Shown here: positions 22,153 to 32,027 of the stretch, piece by piece
Numbering within the stretch: the first letter of the stretch is position 1
How the letters are laid out: every line of letters begins with the position of its first letter
DNA from: Ascarosepion bandense
Lineage: Eukaryota > Mollusca > Cephalopoda > Sepiida > Sepiidae
Direction of reading: 5' to 3'
DNA: 64,000 nt
Assembly (NCBI GenBank): GCA_037127315.1
Contig: JBBBDQ010000330.1
Coordinates: forward strand, 3,159,501-3,223,500
The notes under the pieces: model-generated
The model's input: the letters and a program-made list of their open reading frames with translations, nothing else
Told to the model about the DNA's origin: nothing
The model's database searches: none
Made by a program: the position numbers and the translations under genes

Positions 22153-22559
22153 TAGAGGATACCGGAACAATGCCTTTACCACTGACCATTGTCAAATTCC
22201 TTGTGTGGTAAAAAGAAAACTCTAGATAACAATCCCTTACACATTATTCCCTATATGCCATTTATGTATAATGAAAATCAATCAACTTTTTGAGTTGCTG
22301 ACGTTGCAGTATATAATGGTGCATTAATGGTGCATTAATTATACTATAAAAATAATAACGAGACACTATTTTTAAATAATGAAATGAAAAATAATTCTTC
22401 AACAGGTGACATCTCACAAAAGCATACAAGTAAAAAGAAAAAGTCAACTAAAGATAATAACCACTCATCTAAATATTTTCGTACTAATGTGGGTGCCTCC
22501 CCGGTCCCCATCGTTATTCCTACTGTTTTTAATTCTCATTAATAACCTTTCCGTTGACA

Positions 22560-23400
22560 TCGACTCTCATCTTGGTATCTACACTGACTTCTGCTCTCAA
22601 TAGTAATGCTGATCAGTCTGACAAGGTCAAAATGACAGCCAATGTTCAAAACGACCGCAAGTCCACCGTTAAATGAGGCAAAAGATGGCTTGTTAATTTT
22701 AACGCCTCTAAAACTAAACATCTGAGAGACCTCCTCTCTGCTTTCCACAAGCATGGCTGATGCTATCCTCTAGGAAAGTGACTCTTTACACCTTCTCAGG
22801 CTAACGTATTTAGATGACTGGAAGTGGAAAGACTATGTTGAATCTATTACTAGATCATCTAATAAGTCGGTTCACTGTGTCGCGCGAGACAATTTTTCTC
22901 TCCGAAATCCATCTTTTATATCTATAAGTCTACCATTTGTACATACTTAGAATATTGCTGCCACATAAGGCCTAGAGCTCAGCTATTTACCTTGAGTTTC
23001 TTGATAAAATCCAAAGAAGAACTAGCAATATTATTGGTCCTGGCGACTCGGCTCTCGTCACTTTCTCACCTCCGTAATGTTACCTTTACGTGTCTTTTCT
23101 ATAAATGTTCAGATTAACTCTTCGCTATGGTACCTAGACTTTTTAAAAATTTACGCACAGTACTAGACTGGTGTCGAGATCTAATCTATTTACAGCTGAG
23201 CTGGCTAGATGGAGATATTCTATGCTACTAGTTACTTTTCGCGAATGCCATGTCAATCGCTATCTACTGTCCTCCTGATTACTCTTTTCTCTCCTAGCTC
23301 ATTATTAATGTTTCTGTTCCCAATTCTTTTACATCCTGTAACCCCTTGTGTCTTAGTGACTTTACTGCCTTGCATAGGGATGATGCCGATTTTTTAAAAA
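22560..23400 (+). mobile_element. LINE-A relic, reverse transcriptase thumb to C-terminus
   Basis: Translatable scraps in order: RWLVNFNASKTK-like (22,685-22,715), SDSLHLLRLTYLDDWKWKDY (22,778 on), STICTYLEYCCHI (22,930 on), LDKIQRRTSNIIG (23,000 on). Multiple indels. Confidence 0.75.
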
Positions 23401-23439
23401 ATACTGTTTTCTGCCTGAGCTCTCGGAAAAGTGTAAAGT

Positions 23440-24140
23440 TAATAAATGTCATTATTCTTCACCCAAAAAATAAAATAACATCTTTCTAATTTCTATTAAA
23501 TGCTTAAAACATAGCTGGGTTCCATGGATGCGTTTCAGTAGGTCCATAATGATCAGATAAGAATTAACATAAAATTTGGTATATAGTCTTTGTCCCAATC
23601 AACGGTTTTACATTGAAAAAAATGAAAGAAAATGTACCCTACCACTGCTTGAAAAGAAAACGCTCCCAGCGACTACTTAAGGTACCGACAGTTTGGCGTC
23701 TCTTTGCTTGCTGTTGGGTCCATATTTACCATTTAAACGTGTGTTATCATTCTCGGCATGACCGCCATCTTTTATCACGCCATTACAGTAAGGGATAATT
23801 CTCATTTTTCACGGTTTATCATGGCTTGATTATCTTATATACTAGTAAGGATTGACTATAATTTCTTTCAAGCGTGGTTGGCTGAAAATTGATGTTTGCG
23901 CAGTGTGCATTGGGGTGTAGTATAGAAAAATGCACATCCAAGTGTTGCGAAAATCGAATCAGACTGTAAGTACCTGCTTATCTGTCTATGAAGGGTTAGT
24001 TTTTATAGGGGTCTATGACTAAAAGGGTCCGTAACTCAAAACATATTAAAAGCCACTGACCTAAGGGAAGTATTTCCTGATTGCATCCGAACTATTTCAC
24101 TCGGATCAGTAGCATTCTTCGGTCCTTCGAATTAAGAATC
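23440..24140. other. No recognisable feature
   Basis: Moderately AT-rich; the frame at 23,613-23,798 has no recognisable motif. Confidence 0.45.
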
Positions 24141-24212
24141 CCTCTTCTGTGTCATACAGTTCCCAACCAATCATTATTAATCCCGAAACAACAGCTTCAT
24201 TCATTGCATCAA

Positions 24213-24355
24213 AGTCTAGGGCATCTCGACGTGTTGTAATGGTTAGCAAGCTTGTCTCGCTTGAAAGAATACGCTTGAGTTGTGAGTTCGATCCTCATTG
24301 GGCACCACATACCTTTGGCCTTGTGCGACATTTAAGCTGTGCTTTAAAAAATTAC
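24213..24355 (+). mobile_element. SINE-B copy
   Basis: GTTGTAATGGTTAGCAAGCT (box A), GTGAGTTCGATCCTCATTGG (box B), CCTTTGGCCTTGTGCGACAT, TTTAAGCTGTGCTT. Confidence 0.82.
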
Positions 24356-24654
24356 CATTACCTCAAAGTCAGAAAGTCTGACGCCTGCATGAAAATGGCC
24401 ATGACTACTGCTCTGTCTTTCACCTTGGACGATATATCGTGCATAGGTAACTGTATCTAAAACAGTGTCTTAACATTATCGAAGGGTAGGTAAATATTCG
24501 AATAAGGTATCTTTCACTCTCCTCACTCATATTGTCTGAACTGGTGAATTTAAAATATGTATTTCGTCAGAGCATTTTCCATTGAACTATCGATAGAGTA
24601 GCGTAAGGCTAGCGACGTTTGCCTGTAGTAGATAAAACATCAAATAAATATATA

Positions 24655-25252
24655 TATCCATGCATTGAATACTGTTGTCGCATCTGGTCTGGTTCCTCTT
24701 CTATGTATTTAGAGATGCTTGATAAAATTCAAAAAAATAATCAGCAGTAATATTGCTTCGGACCTGGCATCTCACTTTCAATCATTTTCTCACTACCGTA
24801 ACGTAGTTTCTCTTTTCTATAAATATTTTCATGGTAAATGTTCTGAGCTCTCCTGGTATTTGGATTTTATGAATTTAAGCGACAAGGTCTCATCAATTTA
24901 ACTGGCTAGATGTAACCGTAAGTTTCATGCTAACAGTTTCTTCTATCAGATTTCTCACTCTTTTTAATTCCCAGTCGACTTTTCATTTAAATATTTAAAG
25001 ATCAATGTTAGTCGTTATTTTCTGTATTCATTTTTCGCTTGCCTTAACCATTCCATTGGAGTAGATAGACTAAACTATCGCCCGGTTCACACTCCACCCA
25101 CGTCTATTGAACAGGTGAAGAGGCTCATCCCTTGTTCCCTGTTTAGGATATGGTTTCCGGCTTTCTCTTTTCCAATCTTTTCGCTCTTACGTAGCCCCCT
25201 GCGCATCAGTGGCGTTACCGCCTTGCTCGGGGTGATATGATTAAAAAAAAAA
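24655..25252 (+). mobile_element. LINE-A relic with intact 3' end
   Basis: Old C-terminal domain (CIEYCCRIWSGSS-like, then FSHYRNVVSLFYKYFHG) followed by the 3' UTR and the family terminus GTAGCCCCCTGCGCATCAGT … GGGGTGATATGATT plus A-run at 25,240-25,250. Confidence 0.78.
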
Positions 25253-25344
25253 CTTCTTTCCATATATTTCCTCACACACAGCAAGCCCCTTGAATATTGT
25301 GGCTTTATTGCCGTGTTTGGGATTATATATAATTTAGACTGGTG

Positions 25345-25440
25345 GCTATTCGTGGTCAAGAGGTCTAAAACGTTACCAGATCAAATGGTAGCTTCCCCTA
25401 TGTAAATAAGGGCCGCAGGTTCGAATCCTGCCGAATGGCT
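25345..25440 (+). tRNA. Class II tRNA-like sequence (Ser/Leu type), probably a pseudogene
   Basis: A 7-8 bp acceptor stem pairs GCTATTCG with CGAATGGC (one G-T pair). The T arm GCAGG-TTCGAAT-CCTGC is perfect, the anticodon stem TACCA/TGGTA is perfect, and a long variable arm (CCCC…AGGG) marks the Ser/Leu class. The loop reads GATCAAA, placing TCA in the anticodon position but with A where the invariant U33 should be; the D stem has one mismatch. That makes a working tRNA doubtful. Confidence 0.45.
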
Positions 25441-25594
25441 CACATTTTCGTAATAACAATTTATCGTAAATAATCAGGCCGGTAGATATATTATACTGTT
25501 TAATAAAAAAACAGAATATCTACTTAAATACGAGTATCAATAAAAAAATAATGTTCAAACAATTCATTTCATATATATATATACATATATATAT

Positions 25595-25905
25595 CAGTCA
25601 GTTAAGTGCCTTGCGTGATATACGCTTGGGCAATCATGTCTCATTTGATCCATGACTGACTAGGCAAAAGATTTTCACGCAGTAGGTTGCTATTTCTTTC
25701 TGCGGTACACTGGTTGACAACCAAGGCTATAGTACCCAATCTGTTTTCCTGTTCAACCCTTTGCTGGAGGGAGAAGAGCTGGATTAATACCTTTCTCAAG
25801 GGTACTTGTACGTAGGTGAATCGAACAAATTCAGCTGGAATTCGGACTCGACTCTCCGACTTCTCATTCCGAGCCGATATCCATTGCACCACAAAAGAGG
25901 CATAT
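25595..25905 (-). mobile_element. SINE-A ending in a hairpin
   Basis: A minus-strand SINE-A whose tRNA-like head stops at GTGGTGCAATGGATATCGG and is then repeated in opposite orientation (see 25,872-25,951). Confidence 0.85.
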
Positions 25906-25951
25906 AGAACCCAATATATGCCTCTTTTGTAGTGCAATGGATATCGGCTTC
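25872..25951. repeat. Inverted repeat joining two SINE-A heads
   Basis: Arms of about 35 bp (AGCCGATATCCATTGCACCA … AAAGAGGCATAT and its inverse ATATGCCTCTTT … GTGCAATGGATATCGGCT, one mismatch) around a loop of about 9 bases GAACCCAAT. Confidence 0.85.
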
Positions 25952-26049
25952 TATATATGCAGATTCTCGGATAATACATGGGAATTTTGAAAGAAGTTAA
26001 CAAAAACAGAAACATTTACTTAAAATTCTTAACTGGAAATGGAATTTTG

Positions 26050-26850
26050 TTTATAAACTTTTCCCGGTGTTATCTTCTTAATCCATTTGTGTAGATAATA
26101 TTTTAATGCATCATTTTCTTGAATTTCTTCTTCCTTATTTACATAGCGAGTAAATAAAAGCCATTTCATGTTTATGATACAGTTTTAAGATAAGATTTCG
26201 AAAGATTACCATGCGTCTTATATTGCAACCCGTATCTGAAATGCTATACTAAAGAAAATAAGCACATATTTTTATTGAAACCACATACAAGAAGATTGAA
26301 AGAAAAACAGTAAAAAAATTAATCCTTTTAATGTATTGTTTGCGTAATTAATCAATATTAAAATAACGAGGTTGTTTCTGCGGTATTTTATCTCTGTTTA
26401 AACAAAAAGATTATGACTTTGTTTTGAAGCTAATTCATCATTTATTGTTTTGCCACAATCGATTTATGCATTTTTTTTTTTTTATGGTTCTAAGAATTGC
26501 GTCCATTTTTTTTATCTGTAATCAAACATTTATTACGCTAAAAGAAAAACTTATTATTTTTATGCTTTGAGTTCTGGTAAATGTGTGTGCTTTTAAATAT
26601 ATATATGAATCTGTGGAATCTTTTTGGGGCTTGCAGATGCATAAAATGACAGATCTAAAGGAACATTAATTAATCCCAGTATATACATTTTTATAGTTTT
26701 CTGATTTCCAAAAGAACAAAAATAGTTAATAATAGCGTTACAGACACCGCTGTTTCATTAATAGTCAAAGTAACATGATAAAAAGCAAGAGTTATAATAT
26801 AGAAGTAAATGCAATGGTAATAAAATTTCCATAAATGAAATAAGTTTATA
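26050..26850. other. No recognisable feature
   Basis: Very AT-rich; nothing recognised. Confidence 0.5.
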
Positions 26851-26851
26851 A

Positions 26852-27150
26852 TTCAGTCAGCTAAATGCCATACGTGATACACGCTTGGGTGATCATGTCT
26901 TGAAAGAGAGATGACTGACTTGGAAGAAGATTATCCCACAGTAGGTTGCCATTGCTTTCTGCGGTAGAGTGGTTGTCAGCCAAGGTTATAGAAGCTAATC
27001 TGTCCTATTATTTAACCCATAACTGGAGGGAACAGACGGATTACTACCTTTTCCAAGAGTATTTGTTTGTAAGTGAATACAAGGAATTCAAACTCGGCTC
27101 CCTGATTTGTTGTTCCGAGTCGATATCCATTGCACCACAACGCACATCTA
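26852..27150 (-). mobile_element. SINE-A, full-length
   Basis: Complete on the minus strand. Flanks TATAATTCA / TATAATACA suggest a short target-site duplication. The hairpin is partly decayed (CATGTCTTGAAAGAGAGATG). Confidence 0.88.
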
Positions 27151-27289
27151 TAATACAATAATGATTACAACGCCATTTTGAGTATTTATTAAATTATACT
27201 CTACATTATATAATTATGTAGAAACGCATATTTTTAAGCAAAATCTTTTTTTTTAATTATAGGTCAAATATCTTTATGTATCATGTTCC

Positions 27290-27515
27290 ATTAGGACGTA
27301 GGCTATCATGGCTCTCTTCAACCTCCAGACCCTCATAACTCATTATAAATATTATAATTTTGTTATTTCTCCTAAAACTTGTTCCACCATCCATTTAATC
27401 AAACTCGCTAAGTATGTTATACGTTATCTTTCTTTGTCCCTCATGCCTTCAATCGCTCCTGTGAGCATTATCAGCCCTGTAAGAAAATTCAACATCTCTT
27501 CCTGATGTTAAATAT
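27290..27515 (-). mobile_element. RTE-like scrap
   Basis: The minus strand parallels 10,690-10,920: ATCAAACTCGCTAAGTATGT, GTAAGAAAATTCAACATCTC, TTCCTGATGTTAAATATAA. Confidence 0.5.
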
Positions 27516-27802
27516 AATTTATAACAGTTAGCTCAACAACGATTGGCAACAGTCTCTTTCATACGTGAACGCAATCTTCAGGCAACTTATATGAATGAAA
27601 ATGGGACATAATAGAAAATCTTTTAATCAAAGAAACATTTTATGTGCGCGAATTTATATGAAGGCATCTTTATATATATATAAGGGTGTATACTGATATA
27701 TATAAATAGTCGTATGTATATTTATACAGGTGCACATATATATTTACAAAAGACACTATGATGTTTGCATGCATGCATTTATACTGTGTGTGAATGGGTA
27801 TA

Positions 27803-29365
27803 CACTGCTGATCAAAAATTTAAGACCACTTAAAAATCTTTAAAAAGAATTTTTTTTTTTACAGATAGATTTTAAACTCCTATCTCTTAAGGTTACCAAT
27901 ACTACAATCTAAAAGGTTATGGAAACAAAAAGCTACATTCCAAACATTTTATTTAGAAATTTACATTTTTATAAAATGAGGCGATTTACGCATGATCAAA
28001 ATTATAAGACCAGGGGTATAAATTGTTAGATCTATAGTAATTCCAATGTTTTAAGTTCAGTTAGAAATTAGCAATCACTGCGTAAAGCTGTTACCATGCC
28101 TAAAGCAAGCAAACTTACCCAAGTTGAGCGTTCTCGAATTCTAGAATTCCATAAGCAAGGTTTGTCACAGCGGGCGATCGCAGCTAAGGTAAATCGCAGT
28201 AAAACTGTGATTTGCAACTTTCTAAAGAACAGTGAGAATTATGGAAAAGCAAAATCCTCTGGTAGGCCCCAAAAAATTTCTCCTGCATTGAGTAAGAGAA
28301 TAAGACGGGTTGTTATGAAAGAGGGGGGACTTTCTTCTAGTTAAATTAAGGCCGTCACAGATGCTGATTGCAGTCCCGTAACCATCAAACGACACTTACG
28401 ACAAAAAGGCATGGTAAATAAAAAGCATAAACAAATTCCTCGGCTGCTTCCACATCACAAGGTAGACCGCTTAAAGTTTGGTTGTGAATACCAAACATGG
28501 GACGTTGAGAAGTGGAAGAAAGTCCTGTTTTCTGATGTGAAAAAATTCAATCTAGTTGGTCCTGATGGCTTCCAACAATATTGGCATAACAAAAACAAGC
28601 CTCCTGAAATTTTCTCCACACGTCATAGTGGTGGAGGGTCCCTAATGGTATGGGGTGCCTTTTCTTACAGAAGGACGATGGAGCTCCAGGTGGTGCAGGG
28701 TTGTCAAACAGCGGCTGGTTATGTTAGCATGCTACAAAAAGCATCATTGATGATGGATAGCCATCGTTTGTGTGTGGATGGATGGTTATTCCAACAGAAT
28801 AATGCTGCAATCCATGCTGCAAGACGGACCTTGACCTTTCTACAAGAAAATAGGGTCCATCTCTTGGGACATCCTGCATGCTCATCAGACTTGAACCCAA
28901 TTGAAAATGTTTGAGGATGGATGACAAGAGATGTTTATCGAAATGGCAAACAATATTCAACAAAAAATGAACTTTGTGAAGCCATCTTCAGAAGCTGGAG
29001 CAACATCCCCCGCACCTTAATGGAAACGCTTATTTCTAGCATGCCCGACAGAATTTTTGAAGTCATCAAAAGCAGTGGAGGTAGAACTCATTATTAAATT
29101 TGGTTGTTGAATGTTTTCATACACTTTTTGTACAATTTCGTAGAATTTTTGTCTCTGGTCTTATAATTTTGATCATGTGTAAATCGCCTCATTTTATAAA
29201 AATGTAAATTTCTAAATAAAATGTTTGGAATATAGCTTTTTGTTTCCATAACCTTTTAGATTGTAGTATTGGTAACCTTAAGTGGGAGGAGTTTAAAATC
29301 TATTCGTAAAAAAATATTTCTTTTTAAAGATTTGTAAGTGGTCTTAAAATTTTTGATCAGGAGTG
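27803..29365 (+). mobile_element. Tc1-like DNA transposon, 1,563 bp, with long IR/DR ends
   Basis: A TA dinucleotide flanks each side (27,801-27,802 and 29,366-29,367). The terminal inverted repeats are about 212 bp and roughly 95% alike. Each repeat carries two copies of a 20-bp motif (GATCAAAAATTTAAGACCA at the outer end, GATCAAAATTATAAGACCA at the inner end), the IR/DR arrangement of several Tc1/mariner subgroups, where transposase binds both. Structurally complete, with both ends and an almost full-length reading frame. Confidence 0.93.
28096..29097 (+). pseudogene. Tc1-like transposase, two in-frame stops and a lost catalytic residue
   Basis: The 333-codon frame keeps one register throughout but has stops at 28,342 (TAA) and 28,912 (TGA, where NPIENVW normally continues). 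N-terminal paired-like helix-turn-helix (LTQVERSRILEFHKQGLSQR, then AIAAKVNRSKTVI), a GRPQK AT-hook-like linker, then the DDE domain: first Asp in VLFSDVKKF, second Asp replaced by Asn in FQQNNAAIH, Glu present in SSDLNPIEN with 34 residues between, i.e. a DD34E layout. It acts, when intact, on the terminal repeats of its own family. Dead at three independent points, so at most non-autonomous. Confidence 0.92.
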
Positions 29366-29369
29366 TATA

Positions 29370-29880
29370 TTGATAGGCCTGTATATGTATACATGTTTAC
29401 CTTAAAAAAATTAAAAATGGCTTCTAATACATGTATATGTCTGGGTGGACACGCGTATGTAAATATGTATATAGGTATACATTGTGTGCGTGTATATATG
29501 TATATGTGCGTATAGTTGTATGTTGGTATATATGTGTATACAAAATAATTTGAAGTTCTTGAATTAAAACCCTACAATACCAAATGGCTCTGATACTGAT
29601 CAAGATAAAAGAAAAAAAGCACAGACATAGACTGTCTTCAAGTCTCAAGCCAGAAAGTGATAAGCTAGAGTAATTATGTGATCAACTTATCATCGGAGAT
29701 CCAAGACTTTTTTCTTAAAGAATAAAGAGAAAACTACGCGTTAAGTCGAACTGATGACGCCAAAGAAAATAAACGTTTCTCCGTCTTTGACTTAAATTTT
29801 CCACTTTGTTTTATCATCTTCATTTTTGTTTAGGATACTATTATACATCCACAAGCACATCAACGCACACATACCTACAT
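29370..29880. other. TG/TA-rich intronic sequence
   Basis: Degenerate GTATAT/GTATGT tracts at 29,385-29,545; otherwise nothing recognised. Confidence 0.4.
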
Positions 29881-29881
29881 T

Positions 29882-29882
<1 letters not shown>

Positions 29883-29930
<48 letters not shown>
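29883..29930 (+). repeat. (GATA)n microsatellite
   Basis: About 12 AGAT units, followed by a small inverted repeat GCATCCTACAC…GTGTAGGATGC at 29,933-29,958. Confidence 0.95.
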
Positions 29931-29931
<1 letters not shown>

Positions 29932-29983
29932 CGCATCCTACACACTCGTGTAGGATGCGACTCCCTTAAGATTAGCTTCAAAA

Positions 29984-30360
29984 TTGAATATAGTACTACA
30001 GAATCTCTGTGACAGTGGCTCCGTTGGGTCTGATTTGGATACACATGGAGACCTGCCGGACTCTGTCTATGATATACGCGTTGATAATACAAGTATAGTG
30101 ACATCATCCACGCGTGAAGGAGAGCTAAAAAGTAATGGAAGCACTGTTAATAAAGGGGACAAAGTCAATGTTTAACAATGTTGGCTATGAACGCGGCCGT
30201 GGTGTGGTTATTGTGTTTGGAATGTAGAACATTCCTATGACTCTACAAACATACAGGGGACGATTTATATATTCAGTTGAAAGTGAGATAGTTCATCCTT
30301 GATGGTGGCTGAAAGAAATGAGATTTCGAACATTTTTTTGTGCAATTTGTTTCGAAAAGG
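29984..30360. other. No recognisable feature
   Basis: The frame at 29,984-30,175 (63 codons) has no recognisable domain; the region is unique-looking. Confidence 0.4.
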
Positions 30361-30370
30361 AAGATTATGG

Positions 30371-30428
<58 letters not shown>

Positions 30429-30442
30429 CACACACACACACA
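30371..30442 (+). repeat. (CA)n microsatellite
   Basis: About 36 CA units with one CG interruption. Confidence 0.95.
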
Positions 30443-30565
30443 TATACAATAACCTGCGATTAATGTGTCTTAAAGAATGAATTTGTTTGATTGGTATATC
30501 TAACCATTTCTTTGTAACTGAAGCGAAAGAAAATTTTAATTGAGGAATCTAGAGGCGAAAAGTCT

Positions 30566-30651
30566 TTGGCACGGTATCCATGATAGAGTAATGGCGCGAT
30601 AACACCGGTATTTCTGCAGACTGGTATGTCGACATCATCAAAGTTGAACGG
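30566..30651 (+). pseudogene. 86-bp copy of part of the lipoxygenase PLAT exon
   Basis: This block matches exon bases 31,334-31,419 along its whole 86 bp with two substitutions and no indel. One substitution turns the leucine codon TTA into TAA, so the copy cannot be read through in frame. It is flanked by direct repeats tctagaggYgaaaagtct at 30,548-30,565 and 30,652-30,669 (17/18 identical), as expected of an inserted fragment with a target-site duplication. There is no poly-A tail and no splice site at its borders. It is not a usable exon; origin from the local exon or from a paralogue cannot be separated here. Confidence 0.85.
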
Positions 30652-30717
30652 TCTAGAGGTGAAAAGTCTTATACGATTTTTTCCTTAGATTGATTGATTT
30701 CTTTTTAGGCTAATCAC

Positions 30718-31015
30718 AATTGCAGATTATTTAAAGCCAGAATATTGGAGGCGTTATAGTAAGTTACTGATACTATTTAACCCATTGCTGAGGGAGATTA
30801 GGTAGATTCATGCCTTTCCCAATTATTTGTGAGTAGGTATAACAAACCCGACTGGAATCGGAACTCGGCTCTTTGATTTACAATTCCGAGCCGTCATCCA
30901 TTACACCAAGCTTAAAGCACCTGTTAGTCTCAAGTAGCCACCACCTAGGAACTGAGCAGTCTCGATGTTGCTTAACTTCAGCGATTCAATGTAATATCGA
31001 TGTAAGCCAATTAAT
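30718..31015 (-). mobile_element. Composite 5S-SINE, second copy
   Basis: On the minus strand: a 5S rRNA-like head at 31,015-30,910 (CGCTGAAGTTAAGCAACATC, GAGACTGCTCAG, terminal CAGGTGCTTTAAG, with an internal deletion of about 23 bases before the A block), then directly the tRNA-like head (TTGGTGTAATGGATGACGGC, box B GAGTTCCGATTCC), the SINE-A core to TGGGTTAAATAG, and the tail CTGGCTTTAAATAATCTGCA. The order of modules is the same as at 15.4 kb. It ends about 100 bp before the PLAT exon acceptor. Confidence 0.8.
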
Positions 31016-31099
31016 TAGAAGCCAGTGAACAGTGATATCATTTTTGTCATACCCTGAACCGTTTACTTTCTTTTGCTTATTAAATTCTTTTTAAAAAAA

Positions 31100-31119
31100 T
31101 CTTTTTTTACTTCATTGTA
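31100..31119 (+). promoter_or_regulatory. Splice acceptor upstream of the lipoxygenase start codon
   Basis: A T-rich tract (TCTTTTTTTACTTCATTG) ends in TAG directly before the 21-nt leader and ATG at 31,141. The tract quality equals that of the internal exons. It implies that transcription starts further upstream and that the leader is spliced; I could not identify the upstream exon or its promoter among the repeats. Confidence 0.65.
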
Positions 31120-31140
31120 GGGTTATCTAATTGTTGTAAA

Positions 31141-31629
31141 ATGGCTAGAAATAACTGCACGATTATTGTGCAGACAGGCGACCAGAAAGGAGCGTCGACT
31201 GATGCCAACGTCTTCATAATCCTGCACGATGAACACCTGATCGCCAGTCCCAAATACAAGTTGGATAATTTTTTACGGGACGATTTCAAGTGCGGTGCAA
31301 CCGACAAATTTAAAGTCAAACTGCCGGCTGATTTTGGCACGGTATCCATGATAGAGTTATGGCGCGATAACGCCGGTATTTCTGCAGACTGGTATGTCGA
31401 CATCATCAAAGTTGAACGGGTCCACCCGGAGAAGACCAGTATTTTCCCAATCTTCCGGTGGATCGAGGCTCAAAGCAAAAACGGCGAGAATCATTACAGA
31501 ATATACGAACTAGATACGATCTTGCCACAGTTCGATATAAATCTGGAGCAGCGAAAGAAGGAAATCGAACGTAAACGAGAAAATTACGCTATAAACTATA
31601 TGGAAGATATGCCGGACATGCCTGTTCTG
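31141..31629 (+). CDS. Lipoxygenase, first coding exon with PLAT domain
   Basis: This exon encodes 163 residues starting at an ATG in good context (AAAATGG). Residues about 5-118 form a PLAT/LH2 beta-sandwich, the calcium- and membrane-binding N-terminal domain of animal lipoxygenases: the TGD turn at 12-14, TDANVFIIL at 20-28 and the WRDNAG...DWYVDII core at 74-89 are diagnostic. After it come the linker (FRWIEA, LPQFD) and a charged helix (EQRKKEIERKRENYA, 136-150) that join PLAT to the catalytic domain in 5-LOX and AOS-LOX type proteins. The exon follows a strong pyrimidine tract and AG at 31,118-31,119, so about 21 nt of 5' UTR belong to the same exon and an upstream non-coding exon is implied. 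It ends at a consensus GTAAGT donor (31,630), phase 0. Known of the family: dioxygenation of polyunsaturated fatty acids such as arachidonate. Which carbon is attacked cannot be told from this part. Confidence 0.93.
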
Positions 31630-31689
31630 GTAAGTATATGTTCTATATTAAGCTGAGTACGTAAGCCATCTTTTTTTTTCTCCCGTATA

Positions 31690-31865
31690 TAAGAAGCTTG
31701 CCTCACTGAGTACTCCACACTTTCGGTGTTGTGCTATATCTAAGATACGCTTAGAAAATCATTTTGGTTATTTGACATGACGTAATGATTAGCAAGTTTG
31801 TCTCGATAGATCAGTGATTCACAATCACCTACCGAGGTACATTAGTGTGTTGCGAAATATTGTCA
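31690..31865 (+). mobile_element. Two SINE-B fragments in tandem
   Basis: 31,695-31,762 is the 3' part (CTCACTGAGTACTCCACACT, ACGCTTAGAAAATC); 31,785-31,860 is a head (GACGTAATGATTAGCAAGTT, TGTCTCGATAGATCAG). Confidence 0.65.
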
Positions 31866-32027
31866 CGGCATATTGAAGAAATCGTGAAAAATCACCAGGC
31901 ATAAGTTTCACACTAAGTAAGCTGAATATATAGTTAAATAGCAACAATGAAATAAAGTTTATATTTGTGTGTATTTTTAAAAATCTTTAATCTATGGTTA
32001 TATTTCATAACATTGAAATTTCTTCTT

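Noticed and set aside
29883..29958. CRISPR-like or regulatory array from regular GATA units
   Set aside because: A simple tetranucleotide microsatellite with a small adjoining inverted repeat; eukaryotic context.
30566..30651. Alternative (mutually exclusive) PLAT exon
   Set aside because: It has an in-frame stop and no splice sites at its borders, and it covers only an internal part of the exon.
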